Source: Gordius sp. MW1 (lineage: Eukaryota > Nematomorpha > Gordioida > Gordea > Gordiidae). Taken from it: a DNA stretch of 64,000 bases. Below the pieces are notes generated by a model. The model was given only the letters and a program-made list of their open reading frames with translations, did not search any database and had not been told where the DNA came from. The stretch is taken from contig OZ038531.1 of the NCBI GenBank assembly GCA_964036665.1, forward strand, positions 20,562,324 through 20,626,323, in the 5' to 3' direction. The translations under genes were made by a program, and so were the position numbers. Positions 50,886 to 64,000 of the stretch are shown piece by piece; position 1 is the first letter of the stretch, and each line of letters opens with the position of its first letter.

Positions 50886-52287
50886 TTAAGGTATTTTTGA
50901 TATCTCCACAAACTCTAATACAACCATTGTTTTTTCTCGCATTTACAGTTGGTGTAGCCCATTCAATACTAGTTTAAGTAGGGTCCACTTTTTCAATTAT
51001 GTTAGCCGCAACCAATCTTTCAAGCTCCATCTCAATCGGTTTTCTTAAGGGAAAGGGAACACGACGGGCAGGAATTATCTTACCTGATGCACCTGTTTTT
51101 ACATTTAGATGAACTCGATTGCTATTGATTTCTCGGTGACTGTTATCAAAATTTCCTGAAAATTCTTTAATTAACTTATTTAATCTGCTACGAATTGTGT
51201 TGACTTCCTTGTAGACTTTGTTAATCCTTACACATTTCGGAATCTCCAAACCGAATTCTAAAATCCAAGGTAACCCAAACAACGGTACCTCCATACTTTT
51301 AGTGACAATTGCAGGTAAATTCTTAACCTTTTCTCCAACTTCCACTTTATCACTTCCCCCATAACATCTAGCGTCTTTTGACCATACACGGTTATGTTAT
51401 TAGTTTGTCTTAACTTGGGACTGCCCACCCGACTTGGTTCCATATCTTCTTGTTAATAACTGATACCTGTGCTCCGGTATCATACTCAAGACAATATGGA
51501 ATATCATTCAAACGTGCCATTATAGTAGCTCTATTAACCTCTACTCTTCTAACTTGATTAATTGAATTGTCATATGAACTTCCATATCCATCTCCACCCT
51601 GAATATTATAAATAGGTTTACCTTTACAAGCCGTTGCAAAATGTCCTATTTTCTTGCATTTATCACATGTGGCATTGATTGCTAGACAATTTGCATATAA
51701 GTGGGACCTCCCGCACCGGTAACAACTGTTGCTGCTGTTGGGTCTTGTCTGATTCTTAGAAAAACCCCTTGTATAGTTGTTTTGTACCTATTGTTACCAT
51801 GATTTACCTCTTGTTCTGCCCTTTCTAATGTCATTGCTAAATCCAAGACTTGTCTAAAAATTATATTTGTGCCATCTGAATTTATTGTATTGGGGAAATG
51901 CGTACATCCAACTTTGTTACTTGACAACCTGCAATGAATTGGTCTCGCAACCTTTCAGCTATATCACCTTTAAAGTTGGATATTCTAGCCAATTCTTTTA
52001 ATCTTTGAGCAAATAACATTATTGTTTCTCCTTTTAACCGTTTCATCTGAATGAATTTTGACCTGGAAGTAAATTCTGACTCTATTGGTTTAATAAAGGC
52101 TAAACAAGCCTTGTTAATTTCCTCCCATGATGTGTCCAGGGATTTAGGATATATATAATTTTTAATTTCTTTAATATTATTAATTCCAAAATATGCAAGT
52201 AAAAGATTTTTATATATGTTGTAACATATCGTTTGAAGCATTTATACCTTTAACCTTTATGATATAACTCTTATTTTCAAGATAGTC
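50886..52287 (-). pseudogene. Element E gag (most), protease and 5' part of RT
   Basis: Minus strand. Gag 52287-51650: NLLLAYFGINNIKEIKN, RLKGETIMLFAQRLKEL, AERLRDQFIAGCQ, then knuckles CYRCGRSHLYANC and CDKCKKIGHFATAC. Protease near 51490: LEYDTGAQVSVINKK. RT start: SGKIIPARRVPFPLRKP, ANIIEKVDPT followed by a stop, IEWATPTVNARKNNG and RVCGDIKNT, where the hnRNP sequence takes over. Frameshifts in gag. Same family as element D. Confidence 0.8.
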
Positions 52288-52295
52288 TTCTATGT

Positions 52296-52904
52296 CAGTG
52301 ATTCTTAACCTAAGGATCGCGGCCCCCTAAGGGGGCCGTGAGAAGTTTGCCGGGGGGCCGCCAAATTATGCTAAAAATTTTAGAATATAATAAAAATATT
52401 CAGAAAAGCTTTAAAAAAAAAATTCACCAGGGGTATTCGAACTCGTTCCCTGTTTACAAGACGTTCGCTATAACCACTCACACCCTGCTGGTATTAAAAA
52501 AAGCTGTGAAACTTATTATTTATAATGAAAATAATTTTTTCATTATTAGAAATAAATGATTGTAATTTAAAATCTTTTAAAACTAAAAGTTTGCCGCAAT
52601 TTTGGATACAAATTAGAGAATATCTTCCATTATTTTCAGCAGCAATGCAAAATTTGCTGCCTTTCGCTATCGCTAGTACGTATTTGTGTACAGAAGGCTT
52701 CTCAACTATGGTGGATATAAAAACTAAAAAACGCAATCGATTGCGACTAGATTCCTGCATAAGGATACCATTACAATCAATTGAACCAAGAATTAAAAAA
52801 TTGGTTGATTATGCAAATATAAATTATTATGAAAAAATGGGGGGCCGCAAAAAAATTATAAAATATTTGGGGGGCCGCGTGTATAAAAAGGTTAAGAACC
52901 ATTA
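52296..52904 (+). mobile_element. hAT element of ZBED/Charlie type, non-autonomous, in gag of E
   Basis: 609 bp, ends CAGTGATTCTTAACCT / AGGTTAAGAACC, with a perfect TTCTATGT duplication at 52288-52295 and 52905-52912. GGGGGCCG-type GC-rich words lie near both ends. The frame from 52525 encodes a C-terminal piece of a ZBED5/FAM200-like transposase (LPQFWIQIREYLPLFS, STYLCTEGFSTMVDIKTK, RIKKL). The N-terminal and core parts are deleted. Confidence 0.85.
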
Positions 52905-52912
52905 TTCTATGT

Positions 52913-53018
52913 CCATTTCAGACGAATATTCCCGAAGAGTAATTTTTGATAAGCCTAAATTTTTCATATCATCTGGGGTTTTCATTATTGGCATTTTAAA
53001 TCCCATCTTAGTCGCCAT
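52913..53018 (-). pseudogene. Element E gag, N-terminal end
   Basis: ATG at 53018, two bases after the LTR end; reads MATKMGFKMPIMKTPDDM and continues to the hAT insertion, then resumes at 52287. The TGGCGAC overlapping the ATG is in the primer-binding-site position. Confidence 0.65.
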
Positions 53019-53019
53019 T

Positions 53020-53086
53020 TGTTGTAATTATTATTCAAAATATATCACATGTTCTTGAATATCACGCGGTACAATACATTACAACA
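53020..53086 (-). repeat. 5' LTR of element E (67 bp)
   Basis: Minus strand TGTTGTAATGTATTGT to AATTACAACA with 9-bp inverted ends. Nearly identical to 49534-49604, apart from four to five bases near the 3' end. Confidence 0.65.
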
Positions 53087-53480
53087 ATTCAAAATATATA
53101 AAATTTTCCCCTGATTTATTTAAATTATTTTATAAATAATAAATGTTAAAAATGAAAATGGCAAAAAAAATTTACTGCGAAAGCATCAAAAATTTGTTGT
53201 GCTATATGTCATTAATCTTGTTAATTATTCCACGACAATATAATGATCATTACCAATATATAAATATGGTTGTATATGAAAAGAGCAACTTTTTATAAAT
53301 TATCAAATCATAAAATCTAACCATTTATTATTTTAATAACGAGAATTACGTATTTTGTGAAGGTGAGGTAAATAAATTAAAAAATTATGAATCGTAAATT
53401 TTGGGTAAGCATTCGGTTATGGCTAATGAATTATATTTAAAGATAGTTATGCCGATTTGCTGCCGTATAAAAAACGATTC
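53087..53480. repeat. Direct repeat R2 flanking element E
   Basis: Counterpart of 49155-49533. Beyond it, 53480-54465 is AT-rich without a recognisable gene; the small open frame 53401-53607 lies partly inside the repeat and is not supported. Confidence 0.7.
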
Positions 53481-54466
53481 GCGAATATCATGGGATAGCA
53501 ATGAGATTTGTTTCCCTATTTTTGCAAAAAGTTGTAAGGCTTGGGGTCCAAATTGTTATAGTATTAAAATTAAGGCTGCCAGATATAGATTGACTTATAA
53601 TTTATAAGTATACTTATATGTAATTTGATTACAAATTTGGGATAAGTTAGGACCTTTAATTAACACTGGTTAAAATATAAGATATACCTTTTGTATAAAT
53701 AAGTTCAGATATTAAACCTCTAATATAACCATTTTTGTCTCCTAAAGAATTCATAACATAAGTAATTTGCAGACATCAGCATTGTTACTATAATTGTAAA
53801 ATAAGGGTTTTAAGGATTTTAACATTCAAAAAACATATTTTATATTCCAAGGTATTTTAATTAATCTATTCTTCACCAACTTAGCCATAAAATAAATTTT
53901 TATTAATAAAATGTAAAATCCAATATATCATTATATTGCAAAATTGCCACATTTACCGAAGTGATTAGTATGCCCCAAGTAATGTGGTAGGAGAATTTCA
54001 GAGCCATGAGTCAAATCAAGAAACACTTCTGGGCGACCTATGATTTTATTTATTAGGATCTCTCGAATAGTGAAGAATGCTTTAAAAACATAAAATTATT
54101 TTAAATTAACCATTGCCAAACTTTTAATTTATATTTACGAAACATGACTTTTAAGTTTACATATAATATGGACTTACATGCATATCACGAAACATTTAAT
54201 TGATGTGTCGCTAAATAATGTTACTTAGAAAACGACAAAGATTTTACGATAGTTTCTATATAATTTCTTAATTATAACTTAGTTTAAACTTATTATTAAT
54301 GTGTATAATTATAAAAATGTTTCTTACTTAAAAAGATCAGACGACCATTAGTTAAACCAACTTTCTTGATCTATCTATATTTACATACTTATCTCAGTTA
54401 TGATTCACACGTTTCAAAAATATATCCGCAACATCTTTAATAATAAAGATAGGCCATTTTAAGAGC

Positions 54467-54935
54467 ATAACCCCGCGTTCGTGATAACGCGCGAAGCGAA
54501 ATAAAGCGAAGTGAACTTTTGTGCTAATTTATCAAACTTTCATTATTTTTCTTAATATCTTATATTCATCGTGGATTTTATCATATATCACGAAAATAAC
54601 AATTGTTAATATGAGGTGTTCATAGTGAAACCGCAGACAATTATTTTCGCCTGCGGCAAAAAGCGAACAAAAATAATTTTTTGACCATTGCGCGAAAAGT
54701 ACAAAATGATATGTATCTTAATTTTCGTTCGCTTTTTGCAGCAGGCGAAAATAATCGCGTGGGGTTTCACTATGAACACCTCATATTTACAATTGTTATT
54801 TTCGTGATATATGATAAAATCCACGATGAATATAAGATATTAAGAAAAATAATAAAAAGTTTGATAAATTAGCACAAAAATTCACTTCGCTTTTTTTCGC
54901 TTCGCGCGTCATCACGAACGCGGGGTCACATATGA
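54467..54935. mobile_element. Fold-back (hairpin) element
   Basis: Almost fully self-complementary: arms 54470-54660 and 54740-54933 with ends ACCCCGCGTTCGTGAT / ATCACGAACGCGGGGT and a loop of about 70 bases near 54670-54735. Shared arm words include GGTGTTCATAGTGAAACC and TCGTGGATTTTATCATAT. Open frames in it are mirror images of each other and not genes. Either a MITE or a fold-back transposon. Confidence 0.8.
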
Positions 54936-55070
54936 GACGCCGTCAGATCTAGCTAGGTTAAAATTTTTTATTTTGTTAATTTATTTTATTTAAATTTTTA
55001 TTATGTCCTACAACTAAGTAAATTTTAATTCGTTATATCATTTGAACAGAAATAAAAAAATTTTAATAGC

Positions 55071-55331
55071 TTGTATAACTTAAAGTATCATCCAATCAGC
55101 CGTGCGCCCACGAAAAAATTTTGTGACGTTAATATTTATCGGATATATCGCCGAATTTATAGATTTACAATAAATAATTTATTTACATACGTACATCATG
55201 TTATATCCGCGGGGGTTAAATTTTCTGTACACAAAAAGGGTACCCCGTCCCAATATACAAAATCGCGAGATATGTGCCAGTGTTGCGATGAAAAATGCGA
55301 TTGGCAGTTTTGTCATCATAAACGCGATTAA
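55071..55331 (+). CDS. Small ORF, unrecognised
   Basis: 86 codons, no known domain seen; the C-terminus is Cys/His-rich (DMCQCCDEKCDWQFCHH). It lies between the fold-back element and the 3' end of teneurin. It may be an exon of something or a chance frame; I favour chance or an unannotated repeat. Confidence 0.15.
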   Translation: MYNLKYHPISRAPTKKFCDVNIYRIYRRIYRFTINNLFTYVHHVISAGVKFSVHKKGTPSQYTKSRDMCQCCDEKCDWQFCHHKRD

Positions 55332-55413
55332 TCTTTAGAGCTATATAATATCACAGGGTTCTACAAGTTTTATTCCATAGGGCATAAATGCAATTCTCTA
55401 ATTCACAACCCCT

Positions 55414-63190
<7,777 letters not shown>

Positions 63191-63503
63191 CTTAGAGACT
63201 ATTTGTAAGCATAAAATAAGGTTTTGAATTTTGATTCAAAAAACATATATTGCCAGATTTAAATTTAAGTCGAAAAATTAAATATAAAAACATCTAATTT
63301 TTTTAAATGCGACTCAAAAATTTATTGCCCAAAGGATAGATTGAATAGAGTATCTTCTCTTATAAAACCTCACAATTCAATAGCCCAAAAAAACTTTTTA
63401 CAAAGCAGCATGCAATTTGACGTTTAATAAATACTAATCAAGGTTAGTTTTTTTCATAAAGCTGCTAAAATGTTTTGATATTATCGTTTTTATTGCTGAT
63501 TGC

Positions 63504-63681
63504 CTATGGGCGTAGCCAGCATTGTAATTAGAGGGGGAGGCAATAATGATTTAGGGAGGGGCAAAATCATCATTTTTTAAAATATTAGCCAAAAATTTAA
63601 TAAATTTTTGGGTTAATGGGGGGGGGGGGGGGGGGGGTAGCCGCCCCTCCCTGCCCCCCCCCCCCTCCTTGGCTACGCCCA
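63504..63681. mobile_element. MITE in teneurin intron, copy 2
   Basis: About 178 bp, inverted ends TATGGGCGTAGCC / GGCTACGCCCA, with a 10-bp flanking duplication TGCTGATTGC at 63494-63503 and 63682-63691. A 9-10 bp duplication suggests a Mutator-type (MULE) parent. It contains G and C runs. Confidence 0.8.
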
Positions 63682-63691
63682 TGCTGATTGC

Positions 63692-63960
63692 GAAGCAAAT
63701 GTTTTGTATACCTGATCGGCCAAGTTGATTTTAGTGGACGGCGAAATTTCCAAGTATAGAGGGGCCCTGCCCTCGACTAGAGAGGTCGGAGTTGGATTCA
63801 AACGGGTAGTAAATGGGGACGGATTGGCGTATATTAAAGGGCTTGGGATCGAACCTAGGCCTTCACAAAATGCTGATGCCTGCACTACTTTCTCCCTTGT
63901 TTTACCATTACTATGCACTAGCTCGAGGGCTATGTCATGGGGCATGAGTTGAAAATCATT
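63692..63960 (-). CDS. Possible upstream teneurin exon, or repeat
   Basis: Minus-strand open frame reading VTPNDFQLMPHDIALELVHSNG then PSPFTTRLNPTPTS and STKINLADQ, followed by GTATAC, a donor that would join to QSFDLPEVDIK at 63190. Position and frame fit a teneurin exon, but similarity to known teneurins is weak here, and GGTTCGATCCC near 63850 is a perfect tRNA B-box-like word, so a SINE in the intron is an alternative. Confidence 0.35.
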
Positions 63961-64000
63961 AGGAGTGACGTATATTTTGAAGCCACGCGTTTTATAGGGT

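Noticed and set aside
54606-54872. Two ORFs on opposite strands of the fold-back element
   Set aside because: They are mirror images of each other produced by self-complementarity.
63840-63860. Possible tRNA gene (GGTTCGATCCC B-box-like word)
   Set aside because: No A box at the right distance and no cloverleaf could be drawn; kept only as a SINE alternative in the upstream teneurin exon entry.

Overview
The window is animal, almost certainly invertebrate, nuclear DNA: AT-rich, with two intron-bearing metazoan-type genes on the minus strand, a ZC3H10-like CCCH zinc-finger gene (47.5-48.4 kb) and the 3' half of a teneurin gene (55.4-63.2 kb). Nearly everything else is transposable-element sequence, heavily nested, much of it in inverted (palindromic) arrangements. 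I cannot assign a phylum from sequence alone.

Layout. 0-1.1 kb: 3' end of a minus-strand Ty3/gypsy-like element (F). 1.1-22.4 kb: a gypsy-like element (C) whose RNase H domain is split at 3.65/15.39 kb by another gypsy-like element (A, LTRs at 3649-4075 and 10668-11089). A is followed head-to-head by an inverted partial copy of itself, giving a palindrome with 4.3-kb arms around 11.07 kb. Inside A and C a third ORF (ORF3) lies downstream of pol, and a 1.5-1.6 kb TGT...ACA element with terminal inverted repeats is inserted in each ORF3 at a CCGG site. 22.8-25.1 kb and 43.2-44.1 kb: clusters of partial ORF3 copies in both orientations. 25.5-26.5 kb and 39.1-43.2 kb: pieces of a third gypsy-like family (B). 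26.5-39.1 kb: two MULE copies in inverted orientation; the left one is interrupted by an 8-bp-TSD insertion that starts as a hAT element but ends inside a gypsy-like pol (28253-31642), and by a complete six-exon hAT element (31846-34614). 49.5-53.1 kb: a small-LTR gypsy-like element (E) in which a cellular hnRNP A/B-Squid-type mRNA replaces the middle of pol. 54.47-54.93 kb: a fold-back element. Teneurin introns carry MITEs and one intron made almost only of TTTA repeats.

Most interesting signals. (1) Families A and B, and a remnant in C, share an unusual plan: ORF1 is a very short protein with an N-terminal membrane segment, followed in A and B by a zinc knuckle, instead of a normal capsid-bearing gag; then pol; then ORF3, a basic, RG-rich protein with a CX2CX3HX4C knuckle. 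ORF3 starts at a recurring AG|ATG that looks like a 3' splice site, i.e. it occupies the env position but is not an envelope protein. At least nine complete or partial ORF3 copies occur in 64 kb. (2) Removing the inserted element in A, with one CCGG copy, joins the ORF3 frame exactly into a 205-codon ORF, and an unoccupied CCGG site is visible in the related copy at 21.0 kb. (3) A chimeric hAT-gypsy insertion with a perfect 8-bp hAT-type duplication. (4) Capture of a host RNA-binding-protein mRNA by an LTR retrotransposon.
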